From CAWDMN01 sp963803155 (GTDB taxonomy: Bacteria > Acidobacteriota > Terriglobia > Versatilivoradales > Versatilivoraceae): a DNA stretch of 64,000 bases. The stretch's first letter is position 1; each line of letters begins with the position of its first letter. This document shows positions 25,585 to 34,861 of the stretch, one piece after another. The position numbers and the translations under genes were made by a program. The notes beneath the pieces were generated by a model. That model made no database searches. It was not told where the DNA came from and worked only from the letters and a program-made list of their open reading frames with translations. Location of the stretch: positions 1 through 64,000 of the forward strand of contig CAWDMN010000049.1 of NCBI GenBank assembly GCA_963803155.1, read 5' to 3'.

Positions 25585-25680
25585 AGGAACCGGGGGAAGC
25601 CATCTCGGTGCCTGCTTAGTTGATATCGATAACCTATTGATTCTGATAAGAATGGCATTTTCTTGCGGGGCGTGCGGTCT

Positions 25681-25697
25681 TTGGAATGAGAGATGCA
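25681..25697 (+). promoter_or_regulatory. Candidate sigma-54 (-24/-12) promoter
   Basis: TTGGAATGAGAGATGCA keeps the invariant GG and GC with the required ten-base spacing and the TGG/TGCA surroundings. The -24 CAC is poorly matched. A second TGG...TTGC pair at 25643 has nine-base spacing and is less likely. The start would be near 25708, 57 bases before the small gene. Confidence 0.5.
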
Positions 25698-25764
25698 TTA
25701 ATAAATGGCAGATGCTGGCGAGTGGTAAGCTCGCTAAGCGTGAAAATCAAAACGGAGGAATTCC

Positions 25765-25941
25765 ATGAAAAAGTTATTGACGGTTCTGTTTGCTGCTCTG
25801 ATGTCTACGTCCATGTTGATGGCTCAAGAAGCCACCAAGGCCCCTGAAAAAGAAGGCACCAAGCCCGTGAAGACCAAGAAGCATGTAAAGAAAGCCCCGA
25901 AGAAAACCACGGAAGAGAAGAAAGACGACACCAAGAAATAG
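25765..25941 (+). CDS. Small exported lysine-rich protein
   Basis: 58 residues. A clear signal peptide (MKKLLTVLFAALMSTSMLMA, cleavage probably after MA) leaves a mature peptide of about 38 residues, AQEATKAPEKEG onward, that is very rich in Lys, Thr, Glu and Pro (KTKKHVKKAPKKTTEEKKDD). It should be disordered and highly basic. GGAGGA is placed ideally before the ATG, and a strong terminator follows. It sits alone behind the candidate sigma-54 promoter and enhancer pair, next to the regulator. The layout recalls ZraP beside ZraSR, but the sequence is not ZraP-like. Function unknown; periplasmic binding of anionic partners is only a guess. Confidence 0.8.
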   Translation: MKKLLTVLFAALMSTSMLMAQEATKAPEKEGTKPVKTKKHVKKAPKKTTEEKKDDTKK

Positions 25942-25962
25942 TTTTTTTTGTGATCATTTTTC

Positions 25963-26000
25963 AAAAAAGCCAGCTGCCTTTGTTCAGCTGGCTTTTTTTT
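25963..26000 (+). terminator. Rho-independent terminator
   Basis: Perfect stem AAAAAAGCCAGCTG / CAGCTGGCTTTTTTTT with an eight-base loop and a T8 tract, 21 bases after the stop of the small gene. Confidence 0.9.
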
Positions 26001-26043
26001 GGTCGCTTCTCAACACCATCCACCCAAATGGTAGCTACGGTGA

Positions 26044-26133
26044 GTCCGTCAGCTGACGGACGAGCCGTGGGCTTTTAGCGATATTGCCGAGTGCCACGCC
26101 TTGCATGAAACGCTTAGCATAGCTACCTAAATG
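26044..26133. repeat. 18-bp perfect palindrome plus 70-bp dispersed repeat, copy 2
   Basis: GTCCGTCAGCTGACGGAC (26044-26061) also occurs, one base different, inside the attC-like site at 2729. The following bases 26062-26133 are related to 13181-13252 and 45217-45286. Confidence 0.55.
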
Positions 26134-26134
26134 C

Positions 26135-26700
26135 GAAAGAATAAACATACCGAGACATCCTGAGCATTCCCCAGAAAAAAAGAGACATGGCGCTGAGACG
26201 GGTCCCCATCCCAAAGCGCGAGAAGCTGCGCCGATGATTATGGTAGCGGTGCCTCCTCCCATCCAGCCGCCCGGAGTGCCTCAAGCAACTGCCCCCGCAG
26301 AAACGCCGGACGCGTGAATTCCCCTGGATCGAGAACGGATCCGCGGCCCATGATAGGCGTTGCGCAAAGCATGGCCTGCCGGGGAATAAAACGTCCCCCC
26401 AGTCCATCCAGATCGGTAAATTGACTAGGCGCCAGAACCGCATGGCAAACCCAAAGGCCAAGGTCACTAGAGACCAGAATGCAAATCCCGCCTAGATCGC
26501 GGCTTTTCGACGGAACCTGTCGCCCGTCAAACCGGCCAGCCCGCTAGCACCGGCGTAGACCCCCATGAAGGCTGAAGCCAACAAGCCCAGCTGTACATCC
26601 TACAACTTCAGCCCGGATTATTCTTTCAGCAGCGGAAATACCGAATAAATACTCTGCCGTTCCGCCTAATTGAAGAAGCAAACCAGCCAAAGCGTAGCCA
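26135..26700 (-). pseudogene. Major facilitator superfamily transporter remnant
   Basis: The - strand carries MFS pieces in changing frames: VQLGLLASAFMGVYAGASGL followed by TGDRFRRKAAI and a stop, then FAFWSLVTLAFGFAMRFW, then GGWMGGGTATIIIGAASRA. The GDRFRRK motif is the conserved loop 2-3 of MFS permeases (hexuronate-like subgroup resemblance). Several stops and frameshifts make it non-functional. Only the N-terminal third to half of a transporter is represented. Confidence 0.65.
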
Positions 26701-26807
26701 CACAATCCTGCGATATCCCGGTTTTTCTAGATCAATTTGCTTCGGATGCGATAACATATCATCGAGTCTTATACTTCAATTTGCGACAACGATGCAAAGG
26801 AGTTCTT

Positions 26808-27173
26808 GTGGTTCAAATCATCCCCGCTCCCACGCTTCTGCAGGCGGCAGGGTCCCCGCCTAAACAAATTGTGGAATTCATCGGCCGCGTGAATTCAGGA
26901 ACCAGTGCGGTCAGCATTGCACACATGAAGAGTCCGGGAGGATGGAGTGAGCCCGGACAGACCCCTGAGTTCGATGAGTTCACCTTAGTGCTGCGCGGGA
27001 AACTCCAACTCAACTCCAAAGAAGGCTCACGGGAAGTCAGCGCAGGCCAGACGGTCATTGCACGCGCCGGCGAGTGGGTCCAATACAACACTCCGGATCC
27101 CGAGGGCGCGGAGTATATCGCCGTTTGTGTGCCAGCTTTTGCTTCTGAGTTAGCTCATCGGGATGAAAAATGA
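26808..27173 (+). CDS. Cupin-domain protein
   Basis: 121 residues from GTG at 26808, chosen because AAAGGAG lies five bases upstream; an in-frame ATG at 26670 would start within the transporter remnant. The cupin core shows IAHMKSPGGWSEPGQTPEFD and EFTLVLRGKLQLNSKEGS, followed by GQTVIARAGEWVQYNTPDPE. Motif 1 lacks the usual histidine pair (E and Q instead), so metal binding is uncertain. It resembles ethanolamine-utilisation-type or sugar-binding cupins without clear substrate. It follows the decayed transporter, perhaps its former partner. Confidence 0.7.
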   Translation: MVQIIPAPTLLQAAGSPPKQIVEFIGRVNSGTSAVSIAHMKSPGGWSEPGQTPEFDEFTLVLRGKLQLNSKEGSREVSAGQTVIARAGEWVQYNTPDPEGAEYIAVCVPAFASELAHRDEK

Positions 27174-27464
27174 CGATTCGGTAAAAATACGATGATGCAA
27201 GACCGTCTGCAAGTCAATTGTATTCCCTCGGGCTCAATCCAAACCGGCCTGTCTCTTGAAGAGGGAGGGCAGCGAAAGCAGGTTTTGTCGCCGATGTTGT
27301 CCATATTTGGCCAAAATCGGCCACAAGCAGGCTAATGTGGCCCATGATTTTATTCCACCATAGTCGGTAGAATTCTTGGAGAATTACAACCATTCCCGTT
27401 GTGCTTTCTTATTCAAATTGCAACTACTCCGGTTGTAGCCAGAAGCCAGAATTCAGTGGTCAGA

Positions 27465-27572
27465 ATGAACGCGGCAACAACGAGATTTGATGCCCTTGTG
27501 GCGTGGCAAAAGGCTCATAAGTTTTTGGCGCAATCTTTTAGAGGCTTATTCGTAGGCCATTCGGGATTCTAA
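27465..27572 (+). pseudogene. Four-helix-bundle (S23-type) protein fragment
   Basis: 35 residues beginning MNAATTRFDALVAWQKAHKF match the start of four-helix-bundle proteins related to 23S rRNA intervening-sequence proteins; the frame then stops. The upstream AGCCAGAAGCCAGAATTCAG is a typical leader repeat for such genes. The rest of 27174-27676 shows no gene. Confidence 0.5.
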
Positions 27573-27676
27573 CTCCTGTATTCTGTCTACCTGAGTAGTT
27601 ACTTCAAATTTTTATTTACCCACGACTTCAAGAGACATATATTCATAAGGCCATTTTTTATGCCAGGAGATTCATC

Positions 27677-30430
27677 ATGAGCATTTCACGATTTTGCCTG
27701 TTCACCTCTAGTTTGTTTTTGCTGGCAATGCTGGTTCCATCCCATGCCGCGGGTTCTCTCGCCCTCAAAAACTTGCGCTGCGAGTACAAGAGCAATCCCA
27801 TCGGAATCGATGTTATTCAACCCAGGCTGAGTTGGGAGTTATCTTCCTCGGAACGGGGGACGGTTCAAACTGCCTATCAAATCCGGGTTGCTCTCTCTGA
27901 AGCGGCTCTTGAAAAGAATAAGCTGCTCTGGGATTCGGGCAGACAGTCTTCTTCCGCCTCCATTCATCATGCCTATCAAGGAACTCCCCTGCAAAGCATG
28001 CAACGCTATTTTTGGCAGGTCCAGGTGTGGGATAACTTGGGCCGCTCCTCCGGTTGGAGCCAGCCGGCCTTTTGGGAAATGGGTCTGCCGCAAGCGGCCG
28101 ATTGGCGGGCTCAATGGATTACTCCGGCATGGGACGACGATGAGAAAAAGTCCAATCCCCCTTCCATGTTGCGCCGTCTCTTCCTGCTCAAGAAGCCTGT
28201 CTCCGATGCCCGGATTTACGCAACCTCCATGGGACTTTACGAAATGGAGCTGAATGGCAAACGAGTAGGCGATCAATATTTCACTCCTGGCTGGACAGCC
28301 TACGATTTCCGCTACCAATATCAAGCTTACGATGTCACCAGTCAGATCAAGACGGGTGAGAACTGCCTCGGAGCGACCCTCGGCGATGGTTGGTTCCGGG
28401 GGAATCTGGTGTGGAACGGGAATCGCAATTCGTATGGGAAAAAACTCGCGCTGCTCGCCCAATTGGTGATTACTTATAAAGATGGCAGCCGGGACATTGT
28501 GGCAACCGACAATCAATGGAAAGCAGCCACCGGCCCAATCCTGGATTCCGACATTTACAACGGGGAGACTTATGATGCCCGATTGGAAAGGCCGGGATGG
28601 AGCCAGACTGGTTACAATGATCAAGATTGGAAGGGAGTGGCCATACTGGAGAGTCCAAAAGCGAAGGTGGTGGCTCCTTTTGGTCCCCCTGTCCGCAAGA
28701 TTGAAGAAATCAAACCGGTCAAGTTAATCAAGACTCCGGCGGGAGAAACCGTTCTCGACATGGGGCAAAACATGGTGGGATGGATTCGCATCCGATTGCA
28801 GGCCCCCACCGGCACAACTATCTCCCTGAAGCATGCGGAAGTGCTGGATAAAGCGGGCAACCTTTATACCGAAAATCTTCGCGGAGCAAAACAGACTGTC
28901 CAATATATCGCCAAAGGTGGCGGAATCGAAATTTATGAGCCACACTTCACTTTTCAGGGATTCCGTTTTGTGGCGGTAAGCGGTTGGCCTGGAACACCCG
29001 CCCTGGATGCCTTTACGGGTGTGGTGATCCATTCCGACCTCACTCCCACCGGCTCTTTCGCTTGCTCCAATCCCTTGATCAATCAACTGCAGCACAACAT
29101 TATCTGGGGGCAGAAAGGCAATTTCCTGGATGTGCCGACAGACTGTCCACAACGCGATGAGCGGCTCGGCTGGACTGGCGATACGCAGGCTTTTTCGCGG
29201 ACCGCCTCTTTTAATTTCGACAGCGCTTCGTTTTACACCAAGTGGTTGAAAGATCTGGCCTTCGATCAACAGGAGGATGGCGCCATTCCTCATGTCATTC
29301 CCAATGTCATTTCCCACAAAACGCGGAAGGGGGATTCGGCTTCCGCTGGTTGGGCCGACTCGGCTTTAATTGTTCCCTGGAATGTGTACCTCTCATATGG
29401 CGATCTACGCCTCCTCGATCAACAGTATGAAAGCATGAAAGCCTGGGTTGAATACATGCGCCGTGCCGCCGGGGAGCGTTATCTTTGGAATACTGGCTTC
29501 ACTTTTGGCGATTGGCTGGCATTTGCCACGGATCAATCCGACTATCCCGGCGCCACCACGGATAAGGATTTAGTGCAGACTGCATACTTTGCCTATTCGA
29601 CGCAAATTCTTGCCAAGACTGCCGCCTTATTGGGCAAAAACGATGATGCGGCTGTTTATTCCACTCTCGTGGAAAATATCAAAGCGGCCTTCCTGAAAGA
29701 ATTCGTGACCCCCAATGGCCGTCTATCTTCCAACACACAGACCGCTTATTCCTTGGCTTTGGCTTTTGATCTTCTTCCCGAGTCGTTGCGCAAAACCGCG
29801 GCGGCCAGGCTGGCCCAAGATGTGACGAAGTTTCAACATATCACCACCGGCTTTCTGGGCGCTCCTCTGATTTGTCATGTTCTGAGTGATTATGGTTACA
29901 TGGATGAAGCTTACATGCTGCTAAATCGGAAGGAATATCCTTCTTGGCTCTACCCCGTCACCCAGGGAGCCACCACAATTTGGGAGCGATGGGATGGTCA
30001 GAAACCCGATGGCAGCTTCCAGGACAAGGGAATGAATTCCTTTAATCATTATGCCTATGGCGCCATTGGGGAATGGCTCTATCGTGTCGTCGCTGGAATT
30101 GAAATTGATCCCCAACAGCCTGCTTATAAGCACATCTTGATTCAGCCCCATCCCGGGGGCAACCTGACTTCCGCTCAAGCTTCCATCGACAGTATCCATG
30201 GCCGAGTCGTGTCAAGCTGGGAATTGAAAGAAGGCAAATTGATCTTGCGAGTGGAAATTCCCGCCAATACTACCGCCACAATTCGTCTTCCCAAAGCTGC
30301 GCGGGACAAGGTGAAGGAAAGTGGCCAGCCACTGCAGTCGAGCCCGGGAATTTCCGGCATCCGACAAACAGAAGAGGCTGTCTTCGCCAATGTGGGATCA
30401 GGGAACTATCTGTTTGAATATGGCTGGTAG
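27677..30430 (+). CDS. Exported alpha-L-rhamnosidase (GH78)
   Basis: 917 residues, standard for GH78. It has a signal peptide (FCLFTSSLFLLAMLVPSHAA), an N-terminal Bac_rhamnosid_N fibronectin-like domain (IDVIQPRLSWEL), beta-sandwich domains, and the (alpha/alpha)6 catalytic domain from about residue 460. The catalytic signature DVPTDCPQRDERLGWTGD is intact, and YPVTQGATTIWERWDGQKPD near residue 755 is also conserved. It removes terminal alpha-L-rhamnose from plant polysaccharides or glycosides outside the cytoplasm. CAGGAG precedes the ATG. A stem-loop follows the stop. It fits with the nearby GH127-like enzyme and SIS isomerase. Confidence 0.95.
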   Translation: MSISRFCLFTSSLFLLAMLVPSHAAGSLALKNLRCEYKSNPIGIDVIQPRLSWELSSSERGTVQTAYQIRVALSEAALEKNKLLWDSGRQSSSASIHHAYQGTPLQSMQRYFWQVQVWDNLGRSSGWSQPAFWEMGLPQAADWRAQWITPAWDDDEKKSNPPSMLRRLFLLKKPVSDARIYATSMGLYEMELNGKRVGDQYFTPGWTAYDFRYQYQAYDVTSQIKTGENCLGATLGDGWFRGNLVWNGNRNSYGKKLALLAQLVITYKDGSRDIVATDNQWKAATGPILDSDIYNGETYDARLERPGWSQTGYNDQDWKGVAILESPKAKVVAPFGPPVRKIEEIKPVKLIKTPAGETVLDMGQNMVGWIRIRLQAPTGTTISLKHAEVLDKAGNLYTENLRGAKQTVQYIAKGGGIEIYEPHFTFQGFRFVAVSGWPGTPALDAFTGVVIHSDLTPTGSFACSNPLINQLQHNIIWGQKGNFLDVPTDCPQRDERLGWTGDTQAFSRTASFNFDSASFYTKWLKDLAFDQQEDGAIPHVIPNVISHKTRKGDSASAGWADSALIVPWNVYLSYGDLRLLDQQYESMKAWVEYMRRAAGERYLWNTGFTFGDWLAFATDQSDYPGATTDKDLVQTAYFAYSTQILAKTAALLGKNDDAAVYSTLVENIKAAFLKEFVTPNGRLSSNTQTAYSLALAFDLLPESLRKTAAARLAQDVTKFQHITTGFLGAPLICHVLSDYGYMDEAYMLLNRKEYPSWLYPVTQGATTIWERWDGQKPDGSFQDKGMNSFNHYAYGAIGEWLYRVVAGIEIDPQQPAYKHILIQPHPGGNLTSAQASIDSIHGRVVSSWELKEGKLILRVEIPANTTATIRLPKAARDKVKESGQPLQSSPGISGIRQTEEAVFANVGSGNYLFEYGW

Positions 30431-30468
30431 TTGCTTGGCGCCTGAAGCTTGCCGTATTGCCAAAATCA

Positions 30469-30509
30469 TGGCCACGAATCGATGCGGATTTTTTGTTTTA
30501 TTCGTGGCC
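30469..30509 (+). terminator. Hairpin after the rhamnosidase gene
   Basis: GGCCACGAAT and ATTCGTGGCC form a ten-base stem around a T-rich loop, about 40 bases after the stop codon, followed by TTCCTTTT. Confidence 0.55.
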
Positions 30510-30701
30510 TTCCTTTTCAAATGAGAATCGCCCCCTTATTTAACTTATCCATATAATAGAGATATCTAAATTCTGCGGATCAATTTTTGCCCAATTATCC
30601 AGTGGACGAACACGCCACTTTCTTTTCCTAGAGTTTTCGAAAGTCTGATACACAAATAACTCGTTTTTTCCCGCCTGAAGGGCACAAAGCGCAAAAAAAA
30701 A

Positions 30702-30730
30702 TTGACACTTACATATGGTTTCTATATCTT
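30702..30730 (+). promoter_or_regulatory. Sigma-70-like promoter for the SIS-domain gene
   Basis: Perfect -35 TTGACA (30702-30707), 17-base spacer and -10 TATCTT (30725-30730), in a strongly AT-rich stretch just before the gene at 30762. Confidence 0.65.
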
Positions 30731-30761
30731 ATTATTTATTATCTTTTGCTTTTGAACATGG

Positions 30762-32024
30762 ATGAGAGATCTAGAATCGATCATGAAAATCGATCAAAAC
30801 CATCAGGAGAAAAACTTGAGCGAAACCCTCTGCTACAGTCCTGAGTTAGCTGCTTTGTTGGTTGCCTCACCTAAAGAACAGGAAAATGCGGGCTATTATC
30901 ACACTTTGAAGGAGATCCTCCAGCAGCCTGAGACCTGGATGGGTACATGTTCACGCATGATTTCCTCGCGGGAATCCATACTGGAGTTTTTGAAGAGCGC
31001 GGGAATTTTTGATGGACGAGGAAATGTAATTCTTACAGGTTCGGGGAGTTCCGCGTATGCCGCCGAGTGTCTAGCCTTGACACTGCAGCAGGAATTGCGG
31101 ATCTCTACTCAGGTAATCCCCGCCGGTTCCCTTTTGACTCATCCGGAACATTGTCTGCCCGATTCACCTGGGGTCTTGATTTCACTGGCTCGCTCAGGAG
31201 ACAGTCCGGAAAGCCGCGCCGTGGTCCAACTTTTCCACGAGCGGTTTCCCCGCATGGCACACCTGATTATTACCTGCAACCCTCAGGGACAATTGGCGCA
31301 AACCGGGCCAAGTGAAGCCGGCAATTGGGTCAAAGTGCTTGATGAAGCCACCAATGATCGCAGTTTGGTCATGACAAGCAGTTTTACCAACATGGTTTGG
31401 GCCGCCCGATTTCTGGGTCTGTTGAATAATCCGGAGCTTTATCGCGCACATACCCAGCAACTTTATTCCCTAGGTCAGCATATTTTTGAATACAGTTCCG
31501 CCCCCTTGGCAGCCCTGGCTCGCACGGGTTTTACGTCGGCGGTATATTTAGGATCCGGCTCGCTCTTTGGTGCTTCACGCGAAAGTGCTCTGAAAATGGT
31601 GGAGATGAATTCCGGTGGAATTTTTACTTTTGCGGAGACTTATCTGGGACTGAGACATGGCCCGATGTCCGCTATTGGCTCCCGGACGTTGCTAGTCTGC
31701 TACCTGAGCGCTGATCCATTGGTGCGGGCTTATGAGTATGATCTCATCGACGAGATGAATCGGAAAGAATTGGGTCAGGCCAAATTGTTGGTGGGTGACA
31801 AAATTCCCGCAGATCTTGTTGGTCCGCATGATGTAGTCTGCTCTCTTCCCGATATGTACGCTCTGGGAGACGGAACAAGTGTGATTTTGTATGTGGTAAT
31901 CGGTCAGTTATTGGCCTTTTTCCGTTGCCTTCAGGAGGGATTGAAACCCGATTCTCCATCCGAGGGAGGCATTATCAACCGGGTGGTCAACACCTTCGTG
32001 ATTCACAGCTTGAACGGGAAGTGA
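30762..32024 (+). CDS. SIS-domain sugar-phosphate isomerase/deaminase (AgaS-like)
   Basis: 420 residues with two SIS domains. The first shows VILTGSGSSAYAAECLA (phosphosugar-binding loop) and LISLARSGDSPESRAVV. The second shows YLGSGSLFGASRESALKMVE and TYLGLRHGPMSAI. This is the layout of AgaS, which converts amino-sugar phosphates or ketose/aldose phosphates. It is cytoplasmic. The ribosome site is unclear, and a second ATG at 30783 is possible. It stands alone behind a strong promoter; no sugar kinase or PTS is seen nearby, so the substrate is open. Confidence 0.85.
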   Translation: MRDLESIMKIDQNHQEKNLSETLCYSPELAALLVASPKEQENAGYYHTLKEILQQPETWMGTCSRMISSRESILEFLKSAGIFDGRGNVILTGSGSSAYAAECLALTLQQELRISTQVIPAGSLLTHPEHCLPDSPGVLISLARSGDSPESRAVVQLFHERFPRMAHLIITCNPQGQLAQTGPSEAGNWVKVLDEATNDRSLVMTSSFTNMVWAARFLGLLNNPELYRAHTQQLYSLGQHIFEYSSAPLAALARTGFTSAVYLGSGSLFGASRESALKMVEMNSGGIFTFAETYLGLRHGPMSAIGSRTLLVCYLSADPLVRAYEYDLIDEMNRKELGQAKLLVGDKIPADLVGPHDVVCSLPDMYALGDGTSVILYVVIGQLLAFFRCLQEGLKPDSPSEGGIINRVVNTFVIHSLNGK

Positions 32025-32253
32025 GTCAATGGAATCGGAAAAGGCAGTGATTTGTTGCGGCAGATCTGGTTGATCTCTCCGGTCATTGGCTTCCCTTCAT
32101 TTCCGCCTCAGACTGCTGCCAGAATGCGGCTTGCGGCCAGCGGTTGGATCATTGGCCTCCAATGATTTCTCAATGCCCGGCTGAAAATCAACGGCTGCGC
32201 AATCAAATGTGCATCGCGAATCCAATTTACCAGATATAGCTTAAGGAGATTGA

Positions 32254-33465
32254 ATGCCTAGTTGGGACCGTCGTAAATGGATGAAGACTCTGGCCGTTTC
32301 GGCCATGTCTTTGCCTGCATCTTCCCGTCTGAATTTTGCCCAATCGGGAGAGAAGTCAAAATCCTTTGACCATGGGGATCTTCCACTCACTCAATTTGAA
32401 CCGCGCAGCATGCTGCATGTTTCTGAAGCCAAGATCTCCCAACCTCGTTTCCCGGTGATTGATTTTCATTCCCATCTCAGCTTCAGTCCTGGCTTTGAGG
32501 CGGATGCTCGGGAAGGTGGAAAAATGCGCCCGACTGCCCGGCTCGAGGAAATTTTGGCGACCATGAATCGCAGTGGGCTGAAGATGATGGTGAATCTGAC
32601 GGGCGGCTATGGCAGTTGCCTGCGGGAAGCCCTCGACTATTTCCATAAGCCGGCCCCGGACAGGATTATGGTCTTTACCGAGCCTCGATGGCAAGGCCTG
32701 CGGGAAAAAGAGTACCCGAAAATTCAAGCCGCTGAGCTCGAAAAGGCCCGCCAAGCGGGGGCCAAGGGATTGAAGATCCTCAAGACGCTGGGTTTTTATC
32801 TCAGGGAAAACATTACGCGGGGAGCTCTGGTGAAAGTGGACGACCGCCGTTTCGATCCGATGTGGGAGACCGCGGGCGCTCTGAAGATGCCCGTAATCAT
32901 TCATATTTCAGACCCGGAGGCTTTCTTCCTCCCCGTGGATCGCTACAACGAACGATATGAGGAATTGCACGCGCATCCCGACTGGTCCTTTTACGGGGAC
33001 TTCCCCAGCAATCGCGAATTGCATGAAGCCCGCAACCGCGTTGTGGAGCGGCATCCCAACACACAATTTGTGCTTTGCCATGTTGGCAATTCCGAAGACC
33101 TGGACTGGGTTTCAGAATGGTTGAAACGGTATCCGAACATGCATGTGGATATCAGCGCCCGCATAGGGGAATTGGGCCGGCAGCCCCGGGCCTCCCGGCG
33201 ATTCTTCGAAAAATTTCAGGACAGGATCCTCTTTGGAACTGATGCTATCCCGAAAGCGGACAATTTTCCCCAACAGGTTTTTGGGGAATTGCTCTACCAG
33301 ATTTATTATCGTTTTCTCGAAACTGAGGATGAGTATTTTGACTATGCCCCGGCGAAAATCCCGCCCCAAGGGCGCTGGCGAATCTCCGGGATCGGTTTGC
33401 CCGAAGCCATTTTGCGCAAAGTCTATCACGACAATGCCGCCCGCTTGTTGGGATTGCTCACATAG
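32254..33465 (+). CDS. Exported amidohydrolase (amidohydrolase_2 type)
   Basis: 403 residues. The N-terminus DRRKWMKTLAVSAMSLPA fits a twin-arginine signal. The TIM-barrel has metal-site motifs DFHSHLS, lysine-containing LKILKTLG, the histidine in PVIIHISDP, VLCHVGN, and the aspartate in ILFGTDA. Such enzymes hydrolyse or decarboxylate small ring or carboxyl compounds; the substrate is unknown. TTAAGGAGATTGA gives a firm start. The stretch 32025-32253 before it has no gene. Confidence 0.85.
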   Translation: MPSWDRRKWMKTLAVSAMSLPASSRLNFAQSGEKSKSFDHGDLPLTQFEPRSMLHVSEAKISQPRFPVIDFHSHLSFSPGFEADAREGGKMRPTARLEEILATMNRSGLKMMVNLTGGYGSCLREALDYFHKPAPDRIMVFTEPRWQGLREKEYPKIQAAELEKARQAGAKGLKILKTLGFYLRENITRGALVKVDDRRFDPMWETAGALKMPVIIHISDPEAFFLPVDRYNERYEELHAHPDWSFYGDFPSNRELHEARNRVVERHPNTQFVLCHVGNSEDLDWVSEWLKRYPNMHVDISARIGELGRQPRASRRFFEKFQDRILFGTDAIPKADNFPQQVFGELLYQIYYRFLETEDEYFDYAPAKIPPQGRWRISGIGLPEAILRKVYHDNAARLLGLLT

Positions 33466-33517
33466 GCAATGCTAATAAACTGCCGGTATGAAACGCGGAT
33501 AAATGCAAAGCATGATA

Positions 33518-33623
33518 AAGAGCGAGACTCGTGCGCGACGAAGCCACCCGTCGAGCGTTGCTGAGCCGCCCCAGCCTCCTTCGCGAGCAGGCATGGACGA
33601 CAGGGTGCTCACGAGCTCGTTTC
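33518..33623. repeat. Palindromic intergenic repeat
   Basis: Ends GAGCGAGACTCGTGCGC and (reversed) GAAACGAGCTCGTGAGCAC. The inner GACGAAGCCACCCGTCG resembles the GACGAAGTCACCCGTCG of the copy at 21130. Confidence 0.5.
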
Positions 33624-33657
33624 AATGGCAATAATTTATTTTTGAATTCCACCACTC

Positions 33658-34533
33658 ATGTCCAGCGAATTGATCAATGAACCGGTAATCTACCGAACCA
33701 TGAGTTCCAAGGATATCCCTGGCGGACTTCGTCTTTGCCGTCAATCCCGCTGGAACCAACTAGCTGAAGACTGGACCGAACTGTTCGCGCTTGCCCCTCA
33801 AGGGGGAAGAGTGGCCCTCTTAAAGGATGAAATCGTGGGCAGTATCATCACTCTGAACTATGAGAACCGTTTTACCTGGATCGGCATGTTGCTCGTAGAT
33901 CCGGCCTGCCGTGGAAAAGGGGTCGGCTCGGAGCTTTTCTCGCTCTCCCTCCGGGTGTTTCCCGGACTCTCTCCCCAACGCCTTGATGCCACTCCGCAAG
34001 GCCGCCCGGTTTATCAGCGATTTGGATTTCAGGATGAGTATGAATTAATGCGCATGCAACTCCCCGCCGGGAGGCGGCATATGCCGATGGACACGAGATG
34101 GTCCGTAAGATCCATTGCGGCCGGGGATTTGAGCGCGGTTTTCCCATGGGACCATCAGGTGTTCGGCGCGGACCGCAAACACTTGCTGGAATGGGCCTTC
34201 CAACAGGCTCCTGAGTACGCCTGGATTGTCGAGGAAGAAGGAAATTTGAGAGGGTATTGTTTCGGCCGGCATGGACACCACTTCGAACAGGTGGGGCCGG
34301 TCGTTGCTGATTCTTCCGAGATTGCCATTTTGTTGCTTTCCAGCGCTCTAAGCGCCAGGCCGGATTGTTCTTTTATCGTGGATGTTCCCTGCCGCCATGG
34401 CCAATTGAGGAATTGGCTGAAGGAGATTGGCTTTGCCGATCAACGCCCATTCACGCGAATGTTCCTGGGTGAAAACCGTTTTCCCGGAAATCCTGAAAAT
34501 CTTTTCGCCATCTTCGGTCCTGAATTCGGCTGA
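33658..34533 (+). CDS. Two-domain GNAT N-acetyltransferase (YitH/Acetyltransf_18 type)
   Basis: 291 residues. The N-terminal GNAT fold has FTWIGMLLVDPACRGKGVGS (acetyl-CoA-binding motif A) and PVYQRFGF. The C-terminal domain (from about residue 140) resembles the Acetyltransf_18 module: VFPWDHQVFGADRKHLLEW and the family ending AIFGPEFG. It transfers an acetyl group to an unknown acceptor in the cytoplasm. The start ATG has no strong ribosome site. No operon partner; it lies right after a palindromic repeat. Confidence 0.85.
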   Translation: MSSELINEPVIYRTMSSKDIPGGLRLCRQSRWNQLAEDWTELFALAPQGGRVALLKDEIVGSIITLNYENRFTWIGMLLVDPACRGKGVGSELFSLSLRVFPGLSPQRLDATPQGRPVYQRFGFQDEYELMRMQLPAGRRHMPMDTRWSVRSIAAGDLSAVFPWDHQVFGADRKHLLEWAFQQAPEYAWIVEEEGNLRGYCFGRHGHHFEQVGPVVADSSEIAILLLSSALSARPDCSFIVDVPCRHGQLRNWLKEIGFADQRPFTRMFLGENRFPGNPENLFAIFGPEFG

Positions 34534-34861
34534 GTTCCTCTTATTCACGCCAAATCCCTCAATCCTCAAATCCTCGATTGACGTTAGTTGGCGCCACGGT
34601 ATGCGCATTCCCCCGAGCCGCGCAATGTGAAGGGAGATGGATTCCCCTACATCGCACTTTTCGAATCTCATGCGGCAAGTAAACGGAATTTTTCAAATGC
34701 CGATGAAGATGTTTGAGACAACGGCTCCCGCTTAAGATTATAATGGCCCATTGCGCGAGAGTCGTTGCTGGAAAATGCCCGCCGCTTAGAACTGCTTTTT
34801 GTGTCCATAGAACATCCGCTTCAACGAACTGATAAGGCCGTGAAAATGTAAGGGGGGGGGC
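34534..34861. other. Intergenic region ending in a G9 tract
   Basis: No gene. Bases 34852-34860 are nine consecutive Gs directly before the C-ATG of the next gene, replacing a normal ribosome site. Confidence 0.6.

Noticed and set aside
25643..25658. TGGCATTTTCTTGCG as the sigma-54 promoter
   Set aside because: The GG and GC are nine bases apart, not ten, which normally abolishes activity. The site at 25681 has the right spacing and is nearer the gene.
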